DNA of 56,906 nucleotides from Caballeronia sordidicola (GCF_002220365.1 NZ_MTHB01000022.1:1-56906); one strand, 5' to 3'; positions 38,319 through 48,316 are shown, counted from the stretch's first letter. Notes: generated from the sequence alone by a model not told the origin. Translations and numbers: made by a program.

Positions 38319-38370
38319 GAACGTCCTTCAATCCGCTCGCCGCTGCGGAAAACTCAGCGGGAAAACCAAC

Positions 38371-39357
38371 TTACTTCAGTCCTGGGCTGAACTCCTTGTG
38401 GCCGCCAAACCCGAATCGCATTGCCGATAGCATCCGGTCGGCAAACGAATTCTCCTCGCGCGAGCGGAACCGCGCATACAGCGCGGCCGATAAAACTTGC
38501 GCGGGCACCGCCTCCTCGAGTGCCGCCTCGATAGTCCACCGCCCTTCGCCGCTATCGGCCACTTCGGCGGAGTATTTATCGAGCGTGCTGTTACCGGCCA
38601 GCGCACCCGCGGTCAGGTCGAGCAGCCACGACGACACCACGCTGCCACGCCGCCATACCTCAGCCACGTCTGCAATGTCGAGATCGTAGCGTTGCGCCTC
38701 GGGCAGATCGGTCGACGACTTGTGCTTCAGGATGTCAAACCCTTCCGCGTACGCCTGCATCAGACCGTACTCGATCCCGTTATGCACCATCTTCACGAAA
38801 TGACCCGCCCCCACCGGCCCCACGTGCATATAACCGTTTTCCACGCGCGTATCGCGTCCCTCGCGATTCGGTGTGGCGGGAATATCGCCGCGTCCCGGAG
38901 CCAGTACCGAGAGAATCGGATCATGCCGCTGCACCACGTCCTTCTCACCGCCGATCATCATGCAATAGCCACGCTCGAGTCCCCACACGCCGCCTGACGT
39001 GCCGACATCGACGAAATGGATGCCCTTCTCTTTCAGCTTCGCCGCGTGGACGATGTCGTCCTTGTAGAAGCTATTACCGCCGTCAATGATCGTGTCGCCC
39101 GCTTCGAGAATCTCGTAGAGATCGTTCAGCGAGTCTTCGGTGATCTTGCCCGCAGGCAGCATCAGCCAGACCGAGCGCGGCGCTGCAAGCTTCTTCACAA
39201 GATCGCCCAGGTCGGTGGCGCCGGTCGCGCCGTCGGCCACGACAGCCTGCGTCGCTTCGGGTGCATGGTCATACACCACGCATGTCTGCCCGCCGCGCAT
39301 CAACCGGCGTGCAATGTTCGCGCCCATACGGCCTAGTCCCACAATTCCGATCTGCAT
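38371..39357 (-). CDS. gnd: 6-phosphogluconate dehydrogenase, decarboxylating (short NAD-type)
   Basis: A 328-residue enzyme of the short GndA/YqeC class rather than the 470-residue classical Gnd. It has the Rossmann loop [47 protein letters not shown] and the catalytic lysine region [22 protein letters not shown]. It oxidises 6-phosphogluconate to ribulose 5-phosphate. It starts 6 bp after the tkt stop, so both are one transcript for the pentose phosphate pathway. Confidence 0.93.
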   Translation of the reverse strand: MQIGIVGLGRMGANIARRLMRGGQTCVVYDHAPEATQAVVADGATGATDLGDLVKKLAAPRSVWLMLPAGKITEDSLNDLYEILEAGDTIIDGGNSFYKDDIVHAAKLKEKGIHFVDVGTSGGVWGLERGYCMMIGGEKDVVQRHDPILSVLAPGRGDIPATPNREGRDTRVENGYMHVGPVGAGHFVKMVHNGIEYGLMQAYAEGFDILKHKSSTDLPEAQRYDLDIADVAEVWRRGSVVSSWLLDLTAGALAGNSTLDKYSAEVADSGEGRWTIEAALEEAVPAQVLSAALYARFRSREENSFADRMLSAMRFGFGGHKEFSPGLK

Positions 39358-39363
39358 GATGGC

Positions 39364-41460
39364 TTACTCCTTATGGCTGGTTTTGACGCGTTCGATCTGC
39401 TTTTTAGCTTCGTCGTAGACGTGTTCCGGCGTGAAGCCGAATTTCTTCTTCAGGTCGGAAAGCGGGGCCGACGCCCCGAATGTATGCATCACGATCTGCG
39501 AACCGAGACGGCCAACGTAGCGATCCCAGCCGAGCGTGCCTGCCTGCTCCACACAAACACGCGCATCGACATCCGGCGGAAACACGGAATCCTTGTAGGC
39601 GCTGTCCTGCCGTTCGAACAGGTCCCATGACGGCATGGAGACGACCCGTGCCGCGATCCCTTCGCTCTTGAGCTTCTCATATGTGTCGACGCACACCGAT
39701 ACTTCAGTGCCCGTCGCCATCAGGATGACTTCCGGCTTCTTGCCGCCTTCAGCGTCGGCGAGAACATACGCCCCCTTGTGAACGCCCTTCGCCGATGCAT
39801 ATTTCGACCGGTCGAAAGTCGCCATTGGCTGGCGCGACACCACGATGCACGCCGGACGTTGCGGCTCAGCCAGTGCGGCACGCCACGACTCGGCAACCTC
39901 ATTTGCGTCGCCCGGACGATACGTGCTGAGCCCCGGCACACCGCGCAACGAGGCCAGTTGTTCGATCGGCTGATGGGTCGGACCGTCTTCGCCCACGCCG
40001 ATGGAATCGTGCGTGAACACGTAGATCACCGGCACTTCCATGATGGCCGAAAGCCGGACAGGCGGCTTCATGTAGTCGCTGAAAATCAGGAACGTGGAGC
40101 CGTAGGGCCTCAGATTCGACAACGCGATGCCGTTGCAGATCGCGCCCATCACGTGCTCGCGAATGCCGAAGTGCAGGTTGCGGCCGCCGTAGTTGTCGTG
40201 CTCGAAACTGCCCGCGCCTTCGAACTTCATATCGGTCTTCGTCGATGGCGACAAATCCGCCGAACCGCCGATCATCCACGGGAAACGCTTCGCAATGGCG
40301 TTCAACACCTTCCCCGACGATTCCCGCGACGCCATGCCCTTCGCATCGGCGTCAAACGTGGGGATATCCGCGTCCCAACCGTCCGGCAACTCATGCGCTT
40401 CGATCTGCGCAAACTCTTTCGCCAGATCCGGGTACTTCTTCGCGTAGTCATCGAAACTCTTTTGCCACGCAACGCGGGCCGCCTTGCCGCGTGCGCCGAT
40501 GCCCTCGTTGAAGTGCTCATACACCCCGTCCGGCACGAGGAAGCTCGAATCTTCCGGCCAGCCGTAAAACTTCTTCGCGAGCTTGATTTCGTCCACGCCC
40601 AGCGGTTCGCCATGCGCCGCGGAGGTGTCCTGCTTGTGCGGCGCGCCCCAGCCGATAATGCTTTTCACCACGATCAGCGTAGGTGCGTCAGTGTTGGCCT
40701 TCGCTTGGTTCAGCGCAGCTTCGAGCGCGGCGCCGTCGTTGGCGTCGTCAACGTGGATGGTGTTCCAGTGATAGCCCTTGAAACGCGTTTCCACGTCGTC
40801 GCTGTACGCGAGGTCCGTGTGACCTTCAATGGTCACGCGGTTGCTGTCGTAGATCCAGGTCAGATTCGACAACTTCAGATGCCCCGCCATGGACGCAGCT
40901 TCATGCGAGATGCCTTCCATCATGTCGCCGTCGCCGCACAGCGCATACACGTGATAGTCAAAGATCTGCGCATCCGGCTTGTTGAAGTGCGACTCATACC
41001 AGCGCCCGGCCATTGCCATGCCGACGCTATTCCCAAGCCCCTGCCCAAGCGGACCGGTTGTTGTTTCGACACCCGTTGTCATGCGGTATTCGGGGTGACC
41101 TGGCGTCTTGCTGTCGAGCTGCCGAAAATGCTCGATGTCATCCAGCGATACGGCCGGACCACCCGTTGGCTTACCGGCGTGATCGACGGCTTTCACCCCG
41201 GTCAGGTGCAACAGCGAGTACAGCAGCATGGACGCATGGCCAACCGACAGCACGAAGCGGTCGCGATTCGGCCACAGCGGCTCAGCCGGGTCATAGCGCA
41301 GGTGGTTTTGCCACAGGTGAAAGCCGACCGGTGCGAGCGCCATTGGCGTACCCGGGTGACCGGAATTGGCTTTTTGCACCGCGTCCATGGACAGCGTGCG
41401 GATAGTGTTGATGGCGAGGGTGTCGAGATCGGAAGAGGACTTCGAGGGGGATTGCGGCAT
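39364..41460 (-). CDS. tkt: Transketolase
   Basis: A 698-residue thiamine-diphosphate enzyme. Key segments are INTIRTLSMDAVQKANSGHPGTPMALAP at the N-terminus, GPLGQGLGNSVGMAMAGR, the metal/TPP loop CGDGDMMEGISHEAASMAGH with IYDSNRVTIEG, and in the middle domain RNLHFGIREHVMGAI with the catalytic glutamate and THDSIGVGEDGPTHQPIEQLA. I start at ATG 41460 (MPQSPSKS), preceded by GGAG; the frame is open to 41517. It works with gnd just downstream. Confidence 0.96.
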   Translation of the reverse strand: MPQSPSKSSSDLDTLAINTIRTLSMDAVQKANSGHPGTPMALAPVGFHLWQNHLRYDPAEPLWPNRDRFVLSVGHASMLLYSLLHLTGVKAVDHAGKPTGGPAVSLDDIEHFRQLDSKTPGHPEYRMTTGVETTTGPLGQGLGNSVGMAMAGRWYESHFNKPDAQIFDYHVYALCGDGDMMEGISHEAASMAGHLKLSNLTWIYDSNRVTIEGHTDLAYSDDVETRFKGYHWNTIHVDDANDGAALEAALNQAKANTDAPTLIVVKSIIGWGAPHKQDTSAAHGEPLGVDEIKLAKKFYGWPEDSSFLVPDGVYEHFNEGIGARGKAARVAWQKSFDDYAKKYPDLAKEFAQIEAHELPDGWDADIPTFDADAKGMASRESSGKVLNAIAKRFPWMIGGSADLSPSTKTDMKFEGAGSFEHDNYGGRNLHFGIREHVMGAICNGIALSNLRPYGSTFLIFSDYMKPPVRLSAIMEVPVIYVFTHDSIGVGEDGPTHQPIEQLASLRGVPGLSTYRPGDANEVAESWRAALAEPQRPACIVVSRQPMATFDRSKYASAKGVHKGAYVLADAEGGKKPEVILMATGTEVSVCVDTYEKLKSEGIAARVVSMPSWDLFERQDSAYKDSVFPPDVDARVCVEQAGTLGWDRYVGRLGSQIVMHTFGASAPLSDLKKKFGFTPEHVYDEAKKQIERVKTSHKE

Positions 41461-41743
41461 GAGCGACGACTCCTTTGCGTAGGGCGCGCTGAGGCACGAG
41501 GGGCACCACAGCGGCAACCGGGACCTTCGAGCAAGTGTAGTGCCATGACAACTGGCGCGTCACCGAAGAGCAGCGAAGCGCGCGCCAGACACGCGCGGCG
41601 CGGCTTATGACAGACGATTACGACATCAACCGAGACAATAACTTTACGCTTGAAACCATGCAAAAAACGAACGCAATGGGTAAAAAATCGTAGCGGTTTT
41701 CGATCAGCGTAACGACAGCGTGTGACACTTTTCAGCGAAACGA

Positions 41744-42796
41744 TCAGGGCGCGGGATTTGGCTGGGCTTCGTGAAGCGCATCGATTTCAGCCAGGATCTC
41801 ATCGGACAATTTCACGTCCTGACTGCCGATGTTCTCCTGCAATTGCGCGAGCGACGTTGCGCCGATCAGCGTACTGGTCGTGAACGGCCGGCTGTTCACG
41901 AACGCGAGCGCGAGTTGCGCCGGGCTCAGGCCGTGACGTCGCGCCAGCTCCACGTAGCCGCTGACGGCCTTGATCGTGTGCGGCTTGCTGTAGCGGGCAA
42001 ATCGCTCGAACAGCGTGATGCGGGCGCCTGCCGGACGCGCACCCGCCTCGTACTTGCCGGATAGCCAGCCGAACGCAAGCGGCGAATACGCCAGCAGGCC
42101 AACGCCTTCCTTGTGCGTAAATTCCGAAAGCCCCGTTTCGAACGTGCGGTTCACCAGGCTGTACGGATTCTGGATGCTGACGATGCGCGGCAGGCCGAGT
42201 TTGTCGGCAGCCTGGAGGAATTGCGCGACACCCCAGGGCGTTTCGTTCGATACCCCGACGTAGCGGATCTTGCCCGCCTTCACGAGATCGCCAAGCACGG
42301 CCAGCGTCTCTTCAACGGGCACCGTATATTCGTCCTCGATCCACGGATAGTTCGCGCGTCCGAACGTCATCGTGCTGCGATCGGGCCAGTGCAACTGGTA
42401 CAAATCGACGTAATCCGTCTGCAGCCGTGCGAGGCTGGTATTGACGGCTTCGGTCAGGTTCTTCCGGTCGAACTGGTTGCCTGCGCCGCGAATATGCCGC
42501 GGGTTATGGGGCTGGCGCGCGGGTCCCGCGATCTTGGTCGCGAGCACGATCTTCTCGCGTGCGCCCGGGTTCGCTGCCAGCCACGTGCCGATGTACGCCT
42601 CCGTGCGCCCTTGCGTCTCCGGGCGCGGCGGCACCGGGTACATCTCGGCGGCATCGATCAGGTTGATGCCGGCATCGAGCGCGGCATCGAGTTGCGCGTG
42701 CGCATCGGCTTCTGTGTTCTGCTCGCCCCAGGTCATCGTGCCCAGTCCGATCAGGCTCACATTGACATCCGTTCCACCGAGTTTGCGGTACTCCAT
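41744..42796 (-). CDS. tas: Aldo/keto reductase, Tas-like
   Basis: A 350-residue NADPH-dependent (beta/alpha)8 barrel. It closely follows the Tas pattern: MEYRKLGGTDVNVSLIGLGTMTWGEQNT, then DAALDAGINLIDAAEMYPVPPRPETQGRTE with catalytic D and Y, and later TDYVDLYQLHWPDRS with the active-site histidine. The start is ATG 42796 because GGGGAAG precedes it by about 7 bp; an ATG five codons upstream overlaps that site. It is divergent from the MFS gene across 205 bp. The substrate is unknown. Confidence 0.92.
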   Translation of the reverse strand: MEYRKLGGTDVNVSLIGLGTMTWGEQNTEADAHAQLDAALDAGINLIDAAEMYPVPPRPETQGRTEAYIGTWLAANPGAREKIVLATKIAGPARQPHNPRHIRGAGNQFDRKNLTEAVNTSLARLQTDYVDLYQLHWPDRSTMTFGRANYPWIEDEYTVPVEETLAVLGDLVKAGKIRYVGVSNETPWGVAQFLQAADKLGLPRIVSIQNPYSLVNRTFETGLSEFTHKEGVGLLAYSPLAFGWLSGKYEAGARPAGARITLFERFARYSKPHTIKAVSGYVELARRHGLSPAQLALAFVNSRPFTTSTLIGATSLAQLQENIGSQDVKLSDEILAEIDALHEAQPNPAP

Positions 42797-43001
42797 CGCT
42801 TGCTTCCCCATGTTCGTGTTCAGGTTTTAAAGGCGCTAGCCGAGTGCCGAAGCTACCATAGCCCCGGCCATGCTGCATCGATGCCCTTTGCCACGGTGCT
42901 GCTCCAGTCCGATAAGCTGTCGGCATGGGGCGGAATCTGCCTTTCATTAGCTTTTCAATATCGCTGCGCTCATTCAGAGACAAACAAGAGAGAAGCATTC
43001 G

Positions 43002-44441
43002 ATGCAGGCCCCCGACCTCACCCGTACCACGTCCGGCACGGCGAACCCACGCGGTTCCTCCGTCATCGTGATGCTGGTCGCGGCGACATTCTTCATGGAG
43101 AACCTCGACGGCACGATCATCGCCACGGCGCTGCCGCAGATGGCGCGCTCGTTCGGGCTCCATCCCGTCGACCTGAGCCTTGGCATTACGTCGTATCTGC
43201 TAACGCTTGCCGTATTCATCCCCATCAGCGGTTGGGCCGCCGATCGCTTCGGCCTGCGCACCGTGTTCGGCAGCGCCATCGCCCTGTTCACGGTCGCGTC
43301 CGTGCTCTGCGGCATGGCGTCGACGCTGCCCACGTTCACGGCGGCGCGCGTGCTGCAAGGCATTGGCGGCGCAATGATGGTGCCGGTCGGACGGCTCGCG
43401 GTATTACGCGCAACGCCCAAAGAGGGCTTGATGCGCGCTATCTCCATCATCACCTGGCCAGGTCTTGTCGCGCCTGTGATCGGGCCGCCGCTGGGCGGGT
43501 TTATCACCACCTATTCATCGTGGCGCTGGATCTTTTATCTGAATTTGCCGCTCGGGGTGATCGGCCTGGTGGTGGCGCTCCGCTACCTCGATAACACTCG
43601 CGAGCACGCCAGCCGCCGCTTCGATTTCCTGGGTTTCGTGCTGTGCGGCCTCGCCTGCACGACCCTGCTCTACGCAATGGAACTCGTCGGCCGCAACGAC
43701 ACGCCCTGGGTATTCGCAAGCGGGCTGATCGCGGTCGGCGTGCTCGCGGGCGTGGGCGCCTGGTGGCATGTGCGGCGCGCGGCCGAACCGGTGCTTGATC
43801 TCAACGCGCTGCGGATTAAAACCTTCAAGGTTGCGATGGGCGGCGGCTCGCTGTTTCGCATCGCCATCAGCGCGGCGCCGTTCCTGCTGCCGCTGATGTT
43901 TCAGGTCGGCTTCGGGCTGAATGCGTTCGAATCCGGGCTGCTGACGTTGTCAGTCTTCGCCGGGAATTTATCGATGAAACTCGTCACCACGCCCGTCATG
44001 CGGCGCTTCGGGTTTCGTCCGGTGCTGATCGTGAACGGGATCCTGGCGGCTTTATCGCTGGCGGTGATGAGCTTGATATCGCCGACGACACCGACCTGGA
44101 TCATCGTCGCCGTATTGTTTGCGAGCGGGCTGTCACGCTCGCTGCAGTTCACGGCGCTGAACACACTCAGTTTCGCCGATGTCCCGAAGGCGCAGATGAG
44201 CGGCGCGTCGGCGTTGTCGAGCACGTTGTTCCAGTTGACGATGGGGATCGGCGTCGCGCTCGGGGCCATCGCTCTGAGGCTGGCGGAATGGATGCATGGT
44301 CATGGCGCGCAGACGGTCGTGCCGGCCGATTTCAGTATCGCGTTCCTGATCGTGGGGGCGGTGGGATTGCTGGGGGTGGCGGATCTTTTCAGCCTGCATC
44401 GCGATGCGGGTGCTCAGGTGAGTGGGCACGGAAGGAAATAA
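43002..44441 (+). CDS. MFS drug efflux transporter, DHA2 (EmrB/QacA) type
   Basis: A 479-residue membrane protein with about 14 hydrophobic helices. Motif A-like ISGWAADRFGLRTVFG follows helix 2; the GIGGAMMVPVGRLAVLR segment (motif B) and GLVAPVIGPPLGGFIT (motif C, the antiporter signature) are clear, and FFMENLDGTIIATALPQMA is motif D1. It should expel lipophilic or cationic compounds in exchange for protons. There is no adjacent EmrA-like fusion protein, so it probably acts as a single-membrane pump. Confidence 0.92.
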   Translation: MQAPDLTRTTSGTANPRGSSVIVMLVAATFFMENLDGTIIATALPQMARSFGLHPVDLSLGITSYLLTLAVFIPISGWAADRFGLRTVFGSAIALFTVASVLCGMASTLPTFTAARVLQGIGGAMMVPVGRLAVLRATPKEGLMRAISIITWPGLVAPVIGPPLGGFITTYSSWRWIFYLNLPLGVIGLVVALRYLDNTREHASRRFDFLGFVLCGLACTTLLYAMELVGRNDTPWVFASGLIAVGVLAGVGAWWHVRRAAEPVLDLNALRIKTFKVAMGGGSLFRIAISAAPFLLPLMFQVGFGLNAFESGLLTLSVFAGNLSMKLVTTPVMRRFGFRPVLIVNGILAALSLAVMSLISPTTPTWIIVAVLFASGLSRSLQFTALNTLSFADVPKAQMSGASALSSTLFQLTMGIGVALGAIALRLAEWMHGHGAQTVVPADFSIAFLIVGAVGLLGVADLFSLHRDAGAQVSGHGRK

Positions 44442-44463
44442 ATGAAGGACAGCACGTCATAAC

Positions 44464-44500
44464 GGTACGCTCCGGGTACGCTCCGGGTACGCTCCGGGTA
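44464..44500. repeat. 11-bp tandem repeat upstream of dusA
   Basis: Three exact copies of GGTACGCTCCG plus a four-base partial copy, 23 bp after the MFS stop. No function is evident. Confidence 0.92.
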
Positions 44501-44613
44501 AGTTCCGCTCGCGCTGTCGCCTTCTCGGCCAGCCGATCGACTTTTGCCTGTTACGGTAAAATTGGGGATTCCGCGCCCGAAAAGGCGCCCAACGTCCAAA
44601 ATTAGCAGTTCCC

Positions 44614-45615
44614 ATGTCGACAGCTTTAAAACCCAGCCCGCGCCGCGTCAGCGTTGCCCCGATGATGGACTGGACCGATCGTCATTGTCGGTCGTTTCAT
44701 CGGATCTTGACACGGCACACGTGGCTCTACACCGAGATGGTCACGACCGGCGCGCTGCTGCACGGCGACGTCGCGCGCCATCTGGCGTTCACGCCGGCCG
44801 AAGCGCCCGTCGCGTTGCAGCTGGGCGGCAGCGAACCGGCCGATCTGGCTCGCAGTGCGAAGCTCGGCGAGCAATGGGGTTATGACGAAATCAACCTGAA
44901 TTGCGGCTGCCCGTCCGAACGTGTGCAACGCGGCGCGTTTGGCGCATGCCTGATGAACGAGCCGCAACTCGTCGCGGATGGCGTCAAAGCCATGCGCGAC
45001 GCGGTATCGATTCCGGTCACGGTCAAACATCGGATTGGGGTGGACGCGGTCGAGGACTACGCATATGTGCGCGACTTCGTCGGCACGGTCGCCGATGCCG
45101 GATGTGAAGTGTTTATTGTCCACGCACGCAATGCGATCCTGAAGGGCTTGAGTCCAAAGGAGAATCGCGAGATTCCGCCGCTCAAGTACGAATATGCGTA
45201 TCAGTTGAAGCGCGATTTTCCTCATCTGGAAATATCGATCAACGGTGGCATCAAGACGCTCGACGAAGTGGAAGAGCATTTGAAACACGTCGATGGCGTG
45301 ATGCTCGGCCGCGAGGCTTATCACAACCCTTACGTGCTCGCGGCCGTCGATTCACGGTTTTATGGTGCGCACACACCCGTGTTGTCGCGCGAGGAGGCTG
45401 AGGCCAGCTTGATCGACTACGCGCGTCAGGAAGTGGCGCGCGGGGTGTTCCTCGGCGGCATTACGCGGCATGCGTTGGGTTTGTATCGAGGCGAGGCGGG
45501 AGCACGTGGCTGGCGTCGCGTGCTCTCGGACAGCCGCCGTCTCGCCACCGGTGATATGACCATTTTCGATGAAGCACGCACTCATCTGCGTGAAGCAGCC
45601 GAATTCATCGAATAA
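44614..45615 (+). CDS. dusA: tRNA-dihydrouridine(20/20a) synthase DusA
   Basis: A 333-residue FMN-dependent tRNA reductase: RVSVAPMMDWTDRHCRSFHRIL, VALQLGGSEPADLARSA, EINLNCGCPSERVQRGAFGACLM with the catalytic cysteine, VTVKHRIGVD, FIVHARNAILKGLSPKENREIPPL and GVMLGREAYHNP. The long KGLSPKENR segment distinguishes DusA from DusB and DusC. The start is ATG 44614. tRNA-His follows about 100 bp downstream. Confidence 0.95.
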   Translation: MSTALKPSPRRVSVAPMMDWTDRHCRSFHRILTRHTWLYTEMVTTGALLHGDVARHLAFTPAEAPVALQLGGSEPADLARSAKLGEQWGYDEINLNCGCPSERVQRGAFGACLMNEPQLVADGVKAMRDAVSIPVTVKHRIGVDAVEDYAYVRDFVGTVADAGCEVFIVHARNAILKGLSPKENREIPPLKYEYAYQLKRDFPHLEISINGGIKTLDEVEEHLKHVDGVMLGREAYHNPYVLAAVDSRFYGAHTPVLSREEAEASLIDYARQEVARGVFLGGITRHALGLYRGEAGARGWRRVLSDSRRLATGDMTIFDEARTHLREAAEFIE

Positions 45616-45643
45616 GGGGCTAGGCAAAGCCAATCTTTGTTCG

Positions 45644-45649
45644 TATAAT
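45644..45649 (+). promoter_or_regulatory. -10 element of the tRNA-His promoter
   Basis: A perfect TATAAT, 65 bp before the tRNA. The -35 region at 17-bp spacing is TAGGCA, a poor match. Confidence 0.5.
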
Positions 45650-45714
45650 CTCGTTTCTCGATTCGGCAAGCCGGTTCCTGGTGAGCTAGAGAGGCAGCAA
45701 GAAGTAAGACAGTG

Positions 45715-45790
45715 GTGGCTGTAGCTCAGTTGGTAGAGTCCAGGATTGTGATTCCTGTTGTCGTGGGTTCGAGCCCCATCAGCCACCCCA
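45715..45790 (+). tRNA. tRNA-His (GTG)
   Basis: A 76-nt cloverleaf with anticodon GTG at 45748-45750. The acceptor arm GTGGCTG pairs with CAGCCAC, and CCA is encoded. G at 45714 provides the G-1 that pairs with discriminator C73, a histidine identity feature. Confidence 0.97.
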
Positions 45791-45811
45791 AAGAATCAAG
45801 CTTTCAAGGCG

Positions 45812-45845
45812 AAGCCGTTCCGAATATAAATCGGAACGGCTTTTG
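45812..45845 (+). terminator. Rho-independent terminator after tRNA-His
   Basis: AAGCCGTTCCGA and TCGGAACGGCTT form a 12-bp stem around ATATAAA, followed by TTG then TC TTT. Confidence 0.92.
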
Positions 45846-46037
45846 TCTTTTTGGGATCGGCTTTGTCGCGCCCGCTTTATTCTCTAATATCCAAGTCATC
45901 ATTCTGAGCGTAGGCCAACGCTTCTCTTACGAAGGATCCACAAAAAACCGAATCTTCCGCACGCTCCGGTGTCACAAAACCAGATGACCGCGCTTTGCCG
46001 GATTTAATCGAAATGCGCCGTCGAACCGGAGAAACTC

Positions 46038-46319
46038 ATGAAATCCCGTGCGATTGAAACGCTCCCCGGCACCGTCGTGGCCCTTGCCTTCGTGACAGCC
46101 GTGCTCGGCATCGGAATGGAAACGAGCACACAGGCTCAGACCGCGGCGCCGGCCGACTCTGCGTCGATGGTTAAACCGCCGATTACACCCAGTGCCCCGA
46201 ACGCCGCTGCTCCACGAGCAGATAACCCGGACAACATGCCGACGAAACGCCCCGCTCTGCCGCCCAATAGCAACCGCATGCTGCGTAACAATCCAGCGAG
46301 CGACGCAATCGCGAAATAG
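46038..46319 (+). CDS. Small secreted protein of unknown function
   Basis: A 93-residue protein with a good ribosome site (GGAG, 7 bp from the ATG). Residues 1-35 look like a Sec signal: a basic start, a hydrophobic stretch VVALAFVTAVLGIG and a likely cleavage after AQA or nearby. The mature part is Pro/Ala/Asn-rich and probably disordered, ending PNSNRMLRNNPASDAIAK. I do not recognise a family. Confidence 0.6.
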   Translation: MKSRAIETLPGTVVALAFVTAVLGIGMETSTQAQTAAPADSASMVKPPITPSAPNAAAPRADNPDNMPTKRPALPPNSNRMLRNNPASDAIAK

Positions 46320-46718
46320 CACCGGCGGGCGCACAGCACACCCGCGGAATCCGGATAACTAACCGTGGCGGCAAATCATGTCGCGGCGGCATGCATCAGC
46401 GGCGAAACTCCGCTCGATCCATCGATTCACCTCTAATTCGCCCTCCGGGGGCGCTCAAGACACGTCGCGACTTGACGCAGGGAAAGGATCCACGCCAAGC
46501 GCAATAAAACCGCGCACGCTACTCAACATCTCCAGCCAAGCCAAACCAAAGCAACATCGCCGCGAAACTGCAACCCGATTCGCGCTTTACCCATTACCCC
46601 GTTGCATCGACCGCGAAGCCTCGCCCGATTGCACCATAATGCGACATACCCGCCTCTATAATGACGCCACCTTAAATATTGGCGCAGCCGCGGCTCGCGT
46701 CCCAAGCGGTGGTTTTCA
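46320..46718 (+). other. Intergenic region before the 143-aa membrane protein gene
   Basis: 399 bp without a credible gene. A perfect TATAAT at 46657-46662 is a likely -10 for the next gene, although the best -35 (TTGCAC at 46629) is 22 bp away, too far for a standard promoter. The open frame 46378-46914 has no family-like content. Confidence 0.45.
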
Positions 46719-47150
46719 ATGCAAAAAGTCATTCTGCCGTTCGTCGCGGGCTTTCTCGCCGCCCTGTTTTTCCGCGAGCCGACAATTGCGATGCTGCACG
46801 CGGCCGGTGTCATCGATCCAAGTGGCTACTCCACCGTTCCATTCCTGCCACTGGCGCTGGGCATTCCCGAGTTCATCGTCAATGCGCTATGGAGCGCATT
46901 CTTCGGCATCTTGATGGCGTGGCTGCTGCGCGTCGCACCCGACCGCACGGCGCCGTGGATCGGCGCGCTGGTGTTCGGCGGTGTCGTGCTGACGGCCGCA
47001 AGCGTGTTTGTGGTCGATCCGCTGCGCGGCATCTGGCCGAGCGGCAACATGCTGCCCCGGCTGGCGCTCGGTTTTGCATCGAATGGCATGTGGGGCTGGG
47101 GCGCGCTCGTATTCATGCGCGCCTTCATGGCCGGCAGCGACGCAGATTAA
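46719..47150 (+). CDS. Small integral membrane protein of unknown function
   Basis: A 143-residue protein with four hydrophobic helices: residues 4-18, about 45-68, 78-96 and 112-132. Conserved-looking polar points are FREPTIAML, IPEFIVNALWSAFFGI and WPSGNMLPRL. No family is recognised with confidence. Its last four bases overlap the end of the minus-strand hydrolase gene, so the two genes converge with shared stop sequence TTAA. Confidence 0.75.
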   Translation: MQKVILPFVAGFLAALFFREPTIAMLHAAGVIDPSGYSTVPFLPLALGIPEFIVNALWSAFFGILMAWLLRVAPDRTAPWIGALVFGGVVLTAASVFVVDPLRGIWPSGNMLPRLALGFASNGMWGWGALVFMRAFMAGSDAD

Positions 47151-48253
47151 TCCGCCAGCGCGGCCAGCGGATGGTCGCGCTCAGCCCACGGGCTGTCGTA
47201 CATCCGCACGACCGCATCACGCGTCACGTCTTCCATACGCGCCACTTTCCACACCGGCTGATTATCCTTGTCGACAATGCGCGCCCGGATGCCTTCCATC
47301 ACATCGCCATGATCGAACGTCGCACGCGTGAGCCCGAGGTCGCGCCTCAACGTCTCAGCCATGCTCGATGTTTTGGCCCGGTCAATCAATTCCAGCGACA
47401 CATCGACGGATAACGGCGAACGCTCACGCAACTCCGCCGCCGTGCGGACAGCCCAGTCGCTCTCGTCACCGCCCGTTACGCTTTCCAGCGACTTCAGGCA
47501 GGCGGCGCCGTTGCCCGTCGCAAAATGCTTGTCGATAAAACCGCGTTCCTTTTCCAGTTCACTCGCCTTCCCGCCAAGCGAGCGCGCCTGCGTTTCGATA
47601 AACCGCACCACCTCCGCGCCGGTAGCGAACGGTTTTTCCTTCAGCGTATCGATCAGTGCGGGCAGCGCGTCATCGTCCATATAGGCGTCGGCGAGGCCGG
47701 CGTAGAGCGCATCGGCGGCATCGATTGTCGCGCCGGTCGCCGCGAGATAACGCCCGATCGCACCCGGCGTGCGCGCGAGAAACCAGCTCACGCCCACATC
47801 CGGAAACAAGCCAATACGCGTCTCGGGCATCGCCATCTTCGTCGAGCCGGTGACCACCCGCACGCCGCCCGTATGCCGCGCGCCTTGCGAAATGCCCATT
47901 CCGCCGCCCATCACCACACCGTTCAACAACGCAATATACGGCTTCGGAAATGTGAAAATTGCGTGATTCAGGCGGTATTCATCGGTGAAAAATTCTTCGA
48001 TGACCGCGTGTTCGCCGGCCTTCGCCGATTGGTATAAAAACCGGATATCGCCGCCCGCGCAAAACGCGCGTGGATGCGGGCTGTAGATAACGACAGCGTG
48101 CACCGACGCGTCGTCGCGCCAGGCATTCAGCGCCCGATGAATGGCGTGCAGCATGGGCGTGGACAGCGCGTTCAACGCCTTCGGCCGGTTCAGCGCAATG
48201 AAGCCAATGCCCTGCGCGCGTTCGATACGGATTTCATCGATGGATTCAGTCAT
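47147..48253 (-). CDS. Enoyl-CoA hydratase/isomerase family; 3-hydroxyisobutyryl-CoA hydrolase
   Basis: A 368-residue crotonase-fold protein. The length, the oxyanion segment LLNGVVMGGGMGISQGARH and the MPETRIGLFPDVGVSWFLAR block with Glu and Asp equivalents of the HIBCH active site point to 3-hydroxyisobutyryl-CoA hydrolase of valine breakdown, rather than a 260-residue hydratase. The FCAGGDIRFLY loop binds CoA. I start at ATG 48253; a TTG two codons upstream is also open. No other valine genes are near. Confidence 0.9.
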   Translation of the reverse strand: MTESIDEIRIERAQGIGFIALNRPKALNALSTPMLHAIHRALNAWRDDASVHAVVIYSPHPRAFCAGGDIRFLYQSAKAGEHAVIEEFFTDEYRLNHAIFTFPKPYIALLNGVVMGGGMGISQGARHTGGVRVVTGSTKMAMPETRIGLFPDVGVSWFLARTPGAIGRYLAATGATIDAADALYAGLADAYMDDDALPALIDTLKEKPFATGAEVVRFIETQARSLGGKASELEKERGFIDKHFATGNGAACLKSLESVTGGDESDWAVRTAAELRERSPLSVDVSLELIDRAKTSSMAETLRRDLGLTRATFDHGDVMEGIRARIVDKDNQPVWKVARMEDVTRDAVVRMYDSPWAERDHPLAALAD

Positions 48254-48316
48254 ATGCAATGCAGGTTTCTATTCGTGTGAGTGGAAATGGCGCCGCAAAT
48301 GGAACCGGAAAACACG

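Noticed and set aside
39778..41610. 610-aa plus-strand frame
   Set aside because: Shadow of tkt, whose own frame has complete transketolase motifs.
45715..45845. Integration site (att) at tRNA-His
   Set aside because: No integrase and no repeated tRNA 3' end are seen in the window.
46629..46662. Full sigma-70 promoter for the 143-aa gene
   Set aside because: TTGCAC and TATAAT are 22 bp apart, outside the usual 16-18 bp.
46378..46914. 178-aa plus-strand frame
   Set aside because: Overlaps the better-supported membrane protein gene and has no recognisable content.
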